Of a DNA stretch of 64,000 bases, positions 57,101 through 64,000 are shown in pieces. Source of the stretch: Asterias amurensis (Eukaryota; Echinodermata; Asteroidea; Forcipulatida; Asteriidae); assembly GCF_032118995.1 (NCBI RefSeq), contig NC_092650.1, forward strand, positions 15,642,501 to 15,706,500, in the 5' to 3' direction. The notes under the pieces are model-generated. The model saw only the letters and a list, made by a program, of their open reading frames with translations. It was not told the DNA's origin and did not search any database. Position numbers and translations under genes: made by a program. Numbering within the stretch: position 1 is the stretch's first letter; each line of letters begins with the position of its first letter.

Positions 57101-60100
57101 CAAGAATCCTTCCTAAAAGAGTTTTAACACGGGGTTGACTCGGTGGTTTCTCTCCCTGCTTTTCATCTCAGGACCCTGGTTCAAATTCCACCACAGACTA
57201 GAGCCTTGCATGTGGATTGGGTTTTTAGTACCTACTTTGGCCCAATTTAATAAAGCTGTTAAGCAGAAATAATTTAAAATGATTTTATTTTGGCTGGTAA
57301 CCTGTTTCTGTTTCGCAATACTTTTCTGTGCTTAGCAAGTTTTTGTGCTTTCAAGCTTTATGAAAACTGGTTGCATGGGTTTTCCTCAATTTGGGTTTTC
57401 CTCCCACATCTAAAACATCTTTCCTATTTATCCTGTTGTTTGCCCGTTGGACTTGTAAATAAAATAAATAAATTACAAATATTTTCCCCTCCCAGGTAAA
57501 AAAGAAAAAGAAGACAAAGAAGAAGCGAGGTCGCCAGCGTTCGTTAACGGCCAGAGAGCCAAAGGGTCCAGCCCTAGTGGGTCATCTCCAGTATCCAGCA
57601 GTCCAGCTGGCACATAGTATGCCACAGACCTACTTAGAGCAGCATCTAGTACGACGCTACAGTCTGCCCATCGTTGCCCCAAGAGGGGTACAACAGCAGT
57701 ACCCTGCAGCCGGTATGTGAAGACTTTCTACTTTTCTCACCCATACAAGGTTGCCACGTTCTGCATCCCTTTCCTTCAAAGACACTTGATACTATTGGTA
57801 GTTGTCAAAGACCAGTCTTCTCACTTGGTGTATCTTAACATATATGCATAAATTAATAAACCTGTGCAAAATTTGAGCTCAATCGGTCATCGAAGTTGTG
57901 ATATAATAATGAAAGAAAAACACACCCTTGTCATACGAAGTTGTGTGCGTTTAGATGGTTGATTTCGATACCTCAAGTTCTAAATCTGAGGTCTCAAAAT
58001 CAAAAGTCACTTCAGAGGGAGCCGCTTCTCACAATGTATGATACTATCAACCTCTCCACATTACTCGTCACCAAGAAAGGTTTTATGCTAATAACTATTT
58101 TGAGTAATTACCAATAGTGTCCACTGCCTTTAAGCCCGGTTCATACTTCCTGTGAGTGCCAATGCGAACCAATTTTTGACGTCACAGTCTCCAATGCATT
58201 GTGTTGAAGCAGCCCCTAATGACCCTATCTTTTTTAACAATGATATTCTGTAAATAGTGAATTTTTATTATTGACACAATATGTCGCTCTTTTTGCGACC
58301 TTTGTGGTATTTATTTGACACTGGTGATCAAGCTTCCTGTGCTCTTAAACACATTTTGTGATGTGCTATTTGTCTTATATAACTATTTTTATCATTTCCA
58401 ATGTGCTTGAATGTGCTTGACATTACTTTGTGGTTGTTCCTTATACAGCAGGCAGGTTGAACCTTTCTTCAGAGCCTTTTCCAAATCCACACTTTTCCTT
58501 CTTCCTCCTACTATTGTATCTTGTACACTGTTATTGTCTTTTATATTATAATCTCATATTATAATAATATTGTTCAATATCTTCTTGCATTTTATAATCT
58601 CACATTACTGTATAATCTTGTACATTATAAGCTTGTACAATATTATAATCTTCTTTTATTACAATCTTTTACATTATAATCTTCCTATATTGTAATCTTG
58701 TTCATTATAATCTTCTATATTATAATCTTGTATATTTTTATCTTATGTTATAATCTTGTACATTATAAGCGTGTACATTATAATCTTCTTATATTACAAT
58801 CTTTTACATTATAATCTTCCTATATTATAATCTTGTTTATTGACGTCACTGTGGCCAGCCTCTGCCTGTTTTACAGATATTTCCATGGTGACTGTTCCAC
58901 CAGTCTATCCAACCTTGTTCCTCCTGTCAGGGTGTTTGAGCGCGAGACCAGGCTTTCTGCTTGTTCTCATCTTTATACTGTGGCTGTGCCGAGATGTAGA
59001 ACAAAGAGCTACTCCAGTAGCTTTTTCCCTCGTACTGCATCTCTTTGGAACTCCTTGCCTGGTGCATGTTTCCCTTCATCCTATGATCTTCCATCTTTTA
59101 AGAGGAATGTCAATTCCTACCTTCAGCTCCGCTGAGTTTCTGCATGTCTATGTTTTCTTCCTTGTAGCCCTTAACCAAGAGTGGCTTTTAGCCTTGTTTT
59201 GGGCGACTTGCATTAAAAAAAAAAAAATCTTCTATATTATAATCTTGTATATTTTTATCTTATATTATAATCTTGTACATTATAAACTTGTACATTATAA
59301 TCTTCTTATATTATAATCTTGTTCATTATAATCTTCTATATTATAATCTTGTTCATTATAATCTTCTATATTATAATCTTGTATATTTTTATCTTATATT
59401 ATAATCTTGTACATTATAAGCTTGTACATTATAATCTTCTTATATTATAATCTTATTCATTATAATCTTCTATATTATAATCTTGTACAGTAATAAGCTT
59501 TTTTTTCTTTTCCTGTTTGTATCTTCTATATTATAATCTTGTATATTTTTATCTTATATTATAATCTTGTACATTATAAGCTTGTACATTATAATCTTCT
59601 TATATTATAATCTTATTCATTATAATCTTCTATATTATAATCTTGTACAGTAATAAGCTTTTTTTTCTTTTCCTGTTTGTATTTTTAAGAAGTGGACGGG
59701 GTAAACTAATTGAAAATAATGAAAGGCCTAATAGCTTCCTTAAAAGGAAAGCAAATCATTATAACATTTATATGTTGAGCTTTACCCAGCAAGTTATTAT
59801 TTGTTCTGCATTTATTAGCATTCTAAATAAGAGTCTTAGGTGATAATAAATATAATTTTATTCTTGGTTTTTGCAGAGCCTGTCCAGGACCTCTTCTTCA
59901 CTCAGCAGTTCCCCTCAATGCAGCAGCAGCAACAGCAGCAGCCCATTCCAACCACCCAGATGAACATGCGGAACCAACAACTTCCTCCTCTGGCGGCTAT
60001 CTGCATGGACTCGCCCGCCCCGGCTGTGGACTATCACTCCTCCTCCGCAGAGAGTCTGAATGAGATCCCGATTGAGCGGTCGACGAGACGCTCCTTCAGT

Positions 60101-61135
60101 AACCCCTTGCAGATCGCTCCGCCGTATGGAAGCAACTACCAAGCAGGTCCACTGTATCAACACCCTTTGGACAATTTCAACCACTACAGCCACCCAAACG
60201 TGATGAACGGACGGCCTCCGTGGCAAGCTGACCTGGACACCTTAAAAGGAGGAGTTCAAATGATAGATGGAAATACCAAGAGCAGCTCCCATGTGAGAAA
60301 GTCCAAGATGAAAGCTTCGCTGAAGAAGGATGCTGGTCTGCTACCTGATGTCGCGAAACCACATGTTGAGACGCGAAAGTGGAAAGATTCTTACCAGGAA
60401 CCACTGCTTTCAAAATTTGCTCAGGAGGTCGATGGCTATCGGACATCAGGCTCTGAGAGTCGGCGCGGATCAGAGCAGAGACCAGAGAGACAATTGGGTC
60501 AGCAGATCTTAACACAACCCTCTGAGGGAAAATTAACTATTGCTGACGTGCATAGAGACTCTGATCAAGAACCTGCGATGAAACAATCCGCGCCGAATTC
60601 GAACAGGCATTATGACGCGCCAGAGGTGCGCGAGGATGTGAATTCTGATCTTAAACCCGACAGCAGGATGAGATCACCTAAATTGGAAGCCAGAACTCAA
60701 GTCAAAGCAGAGCTACCACCCATTGTGCCAAAACCTGTACCGAGAAAACGAACCCAACAGCACGACTCGGGTCAGACACACAGTAGTCAAACATCTCTTC
60801 GGAGTACAGTATCACATCAGCTCATCGTAGCAGGGGACGACAAAAGCATAATGAATGAAGAGCCACAAGGAACTGAGACCCAGGCTCCTGTTCCTCTCCC
60901 TAGAACAGCTCCAGAGGTGCCCCCGCTGGATCTGCGCCCTCTGGCGGACACTTACAGTTCGGATGTTGCTACTACGGTGACCCAGAGAGAAGCTCCATCA
61001 CTAGACGGGTCTCTCTCGGAGAATGACGACGATGATCTGGTGGAGGGGTGCTCCAATGTGAAGGAGCCACAAGAGGGTGATGTGCCGCCACCTGAGATAC
61101 CTCTGTCTTCTAGACGATGGTTGCTTCGGTATTAG
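45113..61135 (+). CDS. ZDHHC1: DHHC palmitoyltransferase, ZDHHC1 type
   Basis: Ten coding exons: 45113-45295, 47780-47952, 49757-49858, 51230-51348, 52124-52360, 52843-52952, 53643-53707, 56825-56972, 57496-57712 and 59877-61135; 2613 nt, 870 aa, all joins in frame with GT-AG sites. The N terminus [17 protein letters not shown] matches the ZDHHC1/11 family. TM1 is at ~24-46 and TM2 at ~62-85; the zinc-binding CRD follows (CYLCEVDV, then [14 protein letters not shown]) with catalytic DHHC at residues 137-140 and [14 protein letters not shown]3 and TM4 flank NPxP-like lumenal sequence. By family knowledge it S-palmitoylates proteins at ER/endosomal membranes. The cytosolic tail is ~590 aa, much longer than in human ZDHHC1 (485 aa in total, as I recall): a [12 protein letters not shown] stretch at ~380, a Q7 run, Pro/Ser-rich low complexity and an acidic end. 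AATAAA lies at 61235. Confidence 0.95.
45326..45512. mobile_element. Palindromic MITE, GGTTCATACTTCC type
   Basis: The ends AAAGCCCGGTTCATACTTCC and GGAAGTATGAACCGGCCTT are inverted, with GCGAAGCG-like inner arms. It starts only ~30 bp after the donor of ZDHHC1 exon 1. Confidence 0.85.
45673..47267. mobile_element. TTAA-MITE, GTACACGTTTGG subfamily, split by a hAT insertion
   Basis: TTAA at both ends (45673, 47264); termini AAGGCACTGTACACGTTTGG / CCAAACATGTACCTTCCCTT. Without the insertion and one copy of its 8-bp duplication the element is ~331 bp. It lies in ZDHHC1 intron 1. Confidence 0.9.
45906..47161. mobile_element. Non-autonomous hAT-like transposon with 8-bp TSD
   Basis: Inverted termini CAGTGGCGTAACYAGA (16 bp, one mismatch) are flanked by a perfect 8-bp duplication CCCACAAT at 45898-45905 and 47162-47169. 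The 1256-bp interior has no long reading frame and no transposase. Polypurine and polypyrimidine runs sit just inside both ends. Confidence 0.93.
47407..47737. mobile_element. TTAA-MITE, CCATTGGACACTTTCGG subfamily, complete
   Basis: TTAA at both ends (47407, 47734), termini AACCATTGGACACTTTCGG / GAAAGTGTCCAATGGCTT. It ends ~42 bp before ZDHHC1 exon 2. Confidence 0.9.
48708..49021. mobile_element. TTAA-MITE, GGAACACGTTGCC subfamily, complete
   Basis: TTAA at both ends (48708, 49018). The termini AAGGAACACATTGCCTTGG / CCAAGGCAACGTGTTCCTT extend into long arms with TGGCCGACCGTGTTAGTTCG inside. It lies in ZDHHC1 intron 2. Confidence 0.92.
49280..49515. mobile_element. Foldback MITE, GGGCCCAATTT type
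   Basis: The ends CAGGGCCCAATTTTAATGGC and GCAGAAATTGGGCCCA are inverted. The interior is rich in TTACGG / CCGTAAG pairs. Confidence 0.75.
50012..50124. mobile_element. Truncated foldback MITE
   Basis: Matches the reverse complement of 15744-15899 (TTTCACAAAGCAATAGAATT, then GTGACATCACACTTTTG), but one end is lost near 50124. Confidence 0.65.
50131..50185. repeat. Perfect 21-bp-stem hairpin
   Basis: GAGTGTTGGCTCTGAAAAGA (+G) and its exact complement flank a 13-bp loop. It is the core of an inverted-repeat segment in ZDHHC1 intron 3. Confidence 0.9.
50525..50945. mobile_element. TTAA-type MITE, interrupted
   Basis: The blocks ACTCATTTCTCAAAAAC and GGTTAATGTAAATCTGTG and the end GGACCCAAACCCTTTAA match the family at 23691 and 38992. 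A GGCCCGG MITE sits within it. Confidence 0.7.
50699..50872. mobile_element. Palindromic MITE, GGCCCGGTCCCACTGCAG type, complete
   Basis: TTAA at both ends, and ~35-bp inverted termini with two mismatches (GGCCCGGTCCCACTGCAGCG). It is nested in the element at 50525-50945. Sister copy at 5575-5769. Confidence 0.93.
50984..51092. repeat. 28-bp tandem repeat, four units
   Basis: The unit TGTGCACAAATTGACTATTC + TGTGAAWY is repeated four times almost without change; GTGCAC/TTGTGCACAA palindromes mark each start. It ends ~140 bp before ZDHHC1 exon 4. Confidence 0.95.
51482..51995. mobile_element. Inverted-repeat element in ZDHHC1 intron 4
   Basis: ATTTGTGACCCACTCTGTGA plus AAATGAGTCAGATGT is mirrored at 51955-51995 with one or two changes (~37-bp TIR). 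The ~440-bp interior has no transposase. Confidence 0.8.
53220..53575 (+). mobile_element. SINE-like repeat with nested foldback
   Basis: The left part has GTTGTATACTCCCCAGGGAG (also seen reversed near 15950). The right part ends ATGCGCTATATAAGAATTG + TTATTA, the SINE-type 3' end. It is split by the foldback at 53362-53499 and lies before ZDHHC1 exon 7. Confidence 0.6.
53362..53499. mobile_element. Foldback MITE, AGTTAGGACTAG type, near perfect
   Basis: CCTGGGGTGGATTTCACAAA and TTTGTGAAATCCACCCCAGG are exact complements; the inner arms CTAGTCCTAA/TTAGGACTAG continue. Confidence 0.92.
54774..55310. repeat. Degenerate ~105-bp tandem repeat
   Basis: About five spaced occurrences of GATATTGAATGGTCAGACAG + TAGGAGGGTT, with an intervening AAACCACAGTGG / CAGGCTGGCA block. 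It lies in the 3.1-kb ZDHHC1 intron 7. Confidence 0.8.
55651..56040. mobile_element. TTAA-MITE, GGAACACGTTGCC subfamily, complete
   Basis: TTAA at both ends, with long palindromic arms; the centre is a second palindrome (GGAGTCAAAATTTTGACTTC). It shares its right TTAA with the next element. Confidence 0.93.
56037..56412. mobile_element. TTAA-MITE, GTACACGTTTGG subfamily, complete
   Basis: TTAA at both ends (56037, 56409), termini AAGGGAAGTTACACGTTTGG / CCAAACATGTACCTTCCCTT; hairpin CTTCTAGCTAGAAG at ~56210. Confidence 0.93.
57138..57475 (+). mobile_element. SINE split by a foldback fragment
   Basis: Box B-like GGTTCAAATTCCACCAC at ~57178 and GCATGTGGATTGGGTTTT are followed by a GGCCCAATTTAATAAAGC foldback piece (57239-57372). 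Then comes SINE tail-like GGTTTTCCTCCCACATCTAA and AAATAAAATAAATAAA. It ends ~20 bp before ZDHHC1 exon 9. Confidence 0.5.
57776..58133. mobile_element. TTAA-MITE, GGACACTATTGG subfamily
   Basis: The left end has drifted (AAGACACTTGATACTATTGG). The right end CCAATAGTGTCCACTGCCTT closes on TTAA at 58130-58133, directly followed by a GGTTCATACTTCC half-element. Confidence 0.88.
58131..58205. mobile_element. Half copy of GGTTCATACTTCC MITE
   Basis: AAGCCCGGTTCATACTTCCT plus GCCAATGCGAACC matches one end of 45326-45512; the other arm is absent. Confidence 0.7.
58545..58830. repeat. AT-rich tandem array (ATTATAATCTTGTAC type)
   Basis: Irregular 13-17-bp units of TATAATCTTGTACATTATAA and TATAATCTTCTATAT variants. 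The array resumes at 59227 after a LINE fragment. Confidence 0.9.
58831..59226 (+). mobile_element. LINE 3' end with poly-A, inside the AT-rich array
   Basis: A C-terminal RT-type tail ([20 protein letters not shown], then [40 protein letters not shown]) is open to a stop at 59133-59135. A ~78-bp 3' UTR and a 13-A tail follow. 5' truncated to ~400 bp. The array flanks it on both sides. Confidence 0.88.
59227..59681. repeat. AT-rich array with 160-bp duplication
   Basis: Same units as 58545-58830. The segment 59362-59521, ending in CTTTTCCTGTTTGTA, is repeated nearly exactly at 59522-59681. It ends ~195 bp before the last ZDHHC1 exon. Confidence 0.9.
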
Positions 61136-62571
61136 TAACGGCACTTGTATTCGAGCAAATCACGAGAAGGAAATTACAGGAAAAACGATTACTGTAGAAC
61201 TCTGATAAAGTCTGCAGTAAAATATAATTATAATAATAAAGATTTGTAATGCACACATGTCCACCTTGCTGAGTGTTCCAAGGTGCAAACCATGTAACCT
61301 GTGACACCAAAAGTAAAAAGTACAAATACAGAGCCTGGACTTCCTGCAGGCACAATTTGTAAACAGCTCAATTTAAGTACAGAAAAACCTCTCTTTTTTT
61401 GGGGGGGGGGATATTGAATTGTCTTTCATAGGGGCACGTCTCAAAACACATCAGCTGTTATTTGTATGAATTTATATGGAATTATAAACAAATTTTGGGG
61501 AAGGAAATCACATATTATGACCAGTGTAGAATCTTGCTAGTCAGAAAAGCTCTGGAATGTACAAGGTCACTCCTTTTGTAAGCAAGGGGTTCGTCATCTA
61601 TTCAATTCAGTTTCATCCTTTATGTAACCATATTTATTTTCATAACTCGGCTGTGATTTATCACATAGTATTTTTTAACCCCACACAAAGCTTTATTTAA
61701 GTATTCAGATAACAAAAATGCTGTTGTTACCGAAGTATTACCCCACCTTTCGGAAAAGTATTGTGTTTTCAAATGTTTATTCATAAATACCTCTGACAGT
61801 TCCGCTATTCCTATTGGTGGAGAGCGCGTCACTTGGGGGTGTTTAAACGGTTGATAATGACCAGCTGGACTCTGTTTAACTGAGAATGTACTGCACTCCC
61901 TTCAAGTCTTTCCTTCTTTGCAATAAAGCAAAGGTTAATGGCCTGATGTTGCCTGTTAGGTGACCTTAATAATGCAAATCCAATGTGCATGCACACACAC
62001 CACCACTTTCCTATCTTCTTGACCATTAATTATGAAGAAAAAAAAAACACTTTTGATTATGTACATTTACTGCTCACTGAGCACAAGAAATTTTCTCACC
62101 AGTAAATAGTTTGATGAAGTACCCCACCCAGAGCATGATATCCTACTTCAAAATATATCAAAATAATATAGCAATATGATGCATACCTTTGTACAAGGTA
62201 CATGGCAGTCACAGACACTTGACTCTGTGACACACAGTACTATTACTTGTACATGTAATAAACAATAAGTCATTTGCAAGTTATATTTTAGTCTGAGCTA
62301 ACTTGTGACTAAGCCAACTATTTTACCAGACAATATTCAAGTCTAACGCACAATGGCTTACTGTCATGTGCATGTACATCAAATCTAGTTGAGTGTTGGA
62401 TAAAGTAAGTTGTGATGGTGCAATGCTAAAAACCTAACATTACATGTATCTACCAAAGAGTAAAAATTGTATTTAAACTAAAAGATAAATAATTTATTAT
62501 GGTTGCTTGTCGACCTATTTATACCAGGGCCCAAGTTTATACTGCCACTAACATGGAGTTCAGTTCTGTGC
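61136..62571. other. ZDHHC1 3' UTR and downstream DNA
   Basis: AATAAA at 61235-61240 is a plausible poly-A signal ~100 bp after the stop. Beyond it only short unsupported frames are seen. Confidence 0.5.
61235..61240 (+). terminator. Candidate ZDHHC1 polyadenylation signal
   Basis: AATAAA 100 bp past the stop codon, followed by GT-rich DNA. Confidence 0.45.
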
Positions 62572-62933
62572 TTAAAGGCAGTGGACACTATTAGTAATTA
62601 CTCAAAATAGTTATTAGCATGGGGAGAGATTGATAGTATAAAGCATTGTGACAAACGGCTCCCTCTGAAGTGACGTGGTTTTTGAGAAAGAAGTAATTTT
62701 CCACGAATTTGATTTCGAGACCTCAGATTTAGACTTTGAGGTCTCGAAATCAAGCATCTGAAAGCACACAACTTCGTGTGACAAGGGTGTTTTTTTCTTG
62801 CATTATTTTCTCGCAACTTCGACGCCCAATTGAGCTCAAATTTTCACAGGTTAGTTATTTCATGCATATGTTGAGATACACCAAGTGAGAAGACTGGTCT
62901 TTGACAATTACCAATAGTGTCCAATGTCTTTAA
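62572..62933. mobile_element. TTAA-MITE, GGACACTATTGG subfamily, complete
   Basis: TTAA at both ends (62572, 62930), termini AAGGCAGTGGACACTATTAG / CCAATAGTGTCCAATGTCTT; ~30 bp of the left interior is deleted relative to the other copies. Confidence 0.92.
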
Positions 62934-63366
62934 AATAGCCCTGCCTCACCCAAAGCAGAACGCCCTTCATGAGGCACAGTAAGCGCAGAATGTTGTGGTA
63001 ACCAGGGACATGAAAGTGGGCCCAGAGTATTATATAAAAAAAGTTTTTTTTTTTTTAACTTGAATACCAGTTTTATTGTAGATGAGTTCAAAAGCAAATT
63101 TGATATTTTAATCATGGAAATAATGTAAAGAGATCGTCAAATTTTATGAATGACAATTCTGTTGTTTTATTACTTATTTTTTATTTGTAATCATTGCTTG
63201 GTGTACAAGCATGATGAAATAAATGTATCCAATTGTATTGGAAATTTAAATATATCTTGTTTTACTGTTGTATAGTTTTATTTCCATGCAAAACAAAATG
63301 ATAAAAACCAACCAAGATGGATTTGGTCAAAAGGTTGTTGGTTGGTACCGTACACAGACTTGTGAA
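62934..63366. other. Intergenic, no gene seen
   Basis: AT-rich DNA up to the 60-bp array; nothing exon-like. Confidence 0.45.
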
Positions 63367-63726
63367 AAAGTCGTTAATGGTTTGTCACAGTGTTAGCGCA
63401 ATAGCTGTCGTAAACACGCTCTCTCGAAAGTCGTTAATGGTTTGTCACGGTTTTAGCGCAATAGCTGTCGTAAACACGCTCTCTCGAAAGCCGTTAATGG
63501 TTTGTCACGGTGTTAGCGCAATATCTGTTGTAAACGTGCTCTCTCGAAAGTCGTTAATGGTTTGTCACAGTGTTAGCGCAATAGCTGTCGTAAACACGCT
63601 CTCTCGAAAGTCGTTAATGGTTTGTCACGGTGTTAGCGCAATAGCTGTCGTAAACACGCTCTCTCGAAAGTCGTTAATGGTTTGTCACGGTGTTATCGCA
63701 ATAGCTGTCGTAAATACGCTCTCTCG
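63367..63726 (+). repeat. 60-bp tandem array, six units
   Basis: Six units in exact 60-bp register (AAAGTCGTTAATGGTTTGTC, then CACGGTGTTAGCGCAATAGC, then TGTCGTAAACACGCTCTCTC). They differ at only one to four positions each. The period is divisible by three, so a 20-residue repeat stays open. Confidence 0.97.
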
Positions 63727-63975
63727 AGAATGCTGCTCCTGTGTGACCTCTGTACTTATGACTACGGTCGTATTTGGGAGCCAGCAATATTGCAAGAACC
63801 ACTTCAGCTGTTGTATTGAATGCTCCACGATCACGTACCAATGTAGGATCTATAGCTTTTGCTGCAACTGGGCAAAAATGCTGGAATCGTCTTCCTCAAT
63901 CTGTTCGTTTAACCAATTCCCCAAGTTCCTTCAAATCCCAAATAAAAACCCACCTCTATCCTAAGTTACTCTAGA
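63727..63975 (+). mobile_element. LINE 3' fragment (RT C-terminal tail)
   Basis: The frame from 63774 reads NAPRSRTNVGSIAFAATGQK, then WNRLPQSVRLTNSPSSFKSQ and IKTHLYPKLL, with a stop at 63972-63974. This is the conserved tail of many non-LTR RT proteins. It differs in frame from the upstream array and from the tail at 58831. Confidence 0.75.
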
Positions 63976-64000
63976 TTGAATCATTGTTAAAGCCATTATA

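Noticed and set aside
58833-59316. Host gene with two overlapping frames
   Set aside because: The frame with conserved RT-tail motifs is a LINE 3' end with poly-A; the other is its shadow.
59840-59876. Upstream Met of the last ZDHHC1 frame as a gene start
   Set aside because: An acceptor TTGCAG at 59871-59876 and in-frame joining to the exon ending at 57712 show that it is an internal exon.
63317-63964. 215-codon frame with 20-residue repeats as a host gene
   Set aside because: It is the 60-bp array read through into a LINE fragment in the wrong frame. Kept as a repeat; an expressed repeat protein cannot be excluded.
1-64000. LTR retroelement or virus-like fossil
   Set aside because: No paired long terminal repeats, protease, integrase, capsid or envelope-like frame was recognised; RT signals are all non-LTR.

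Overview
This window is animal nuclear DNA: intron-rich genes with consensus GT-AG sites, about 40% GC, and dense short palindromic DNA transposons, tRNA-derived SINEs and broken LINEs. A hyalin-type (HYR-like)/EGF gene next to conserved EIF6, CFAP418 and ZDHHC1 orthologues, together with the repeat style, suggests an echinoderm, most likely a sea star. That placement is inference from gene and repeat style, not a species call.

Layout. (1) About 543-6358, + strand: the 3' half of a gene for a single-pass membrane protein with a HYR-like domain, an EGF-like Cys cluster, a tiny exon carrying a furin-type basic site, a second EGF domain and a TM tail. (2) 6359-16151: no host gene recognised; holds a 5'-truncated LINE (8.8-10.65 kb), a 20-bp hairpin minisatellite and several MITEs. 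(3) 16152-19841, - strand: a C2H2 zinc-finger protein of 914 aa in three coding exons, with a 15-bp coding minisatellite between finger clusters. (4) 24380-29393, - strand: EIF6 in seven coding exons, 245 aa. (5) 30040-38533, + strand: CFAP418 in five coding exons, 215 aa, head-to-head with EIF6 (start codons 646 bp apart). (6) 45113-61135, + strand: ZDHHC1-type palmitoyltransferase in ten coding exons, 870 aa, with a long cytosolic tail. (7) 61.1-64 kb: MITE, a six-unit 60-bp tandem array and a LINE 3' fragment.

The genes do not form a pathway. EIF6 (60S subunit biogenesis) and CFAP418 (cilium/photoreceptor) probably share a bidirectional promoter; the rest are independent. All exon joins given here preserve reading frame, and EIF6 reconstructs to the length of the human protein, which I recall as 245 aa.

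The most distinctive layer is repetitive. At least 15 copies of related palindromic elements, in four subfamilies, all begin TTAAAG and are bounded by TTAA. One contains a nested hAT-like element with a perfect 8-bp target duplication, and two abut while sharing one TTAA. I found no CRISPR array, no true tRNA or rRNA gene, no LTR or virus-like element and no clearly new protein system.
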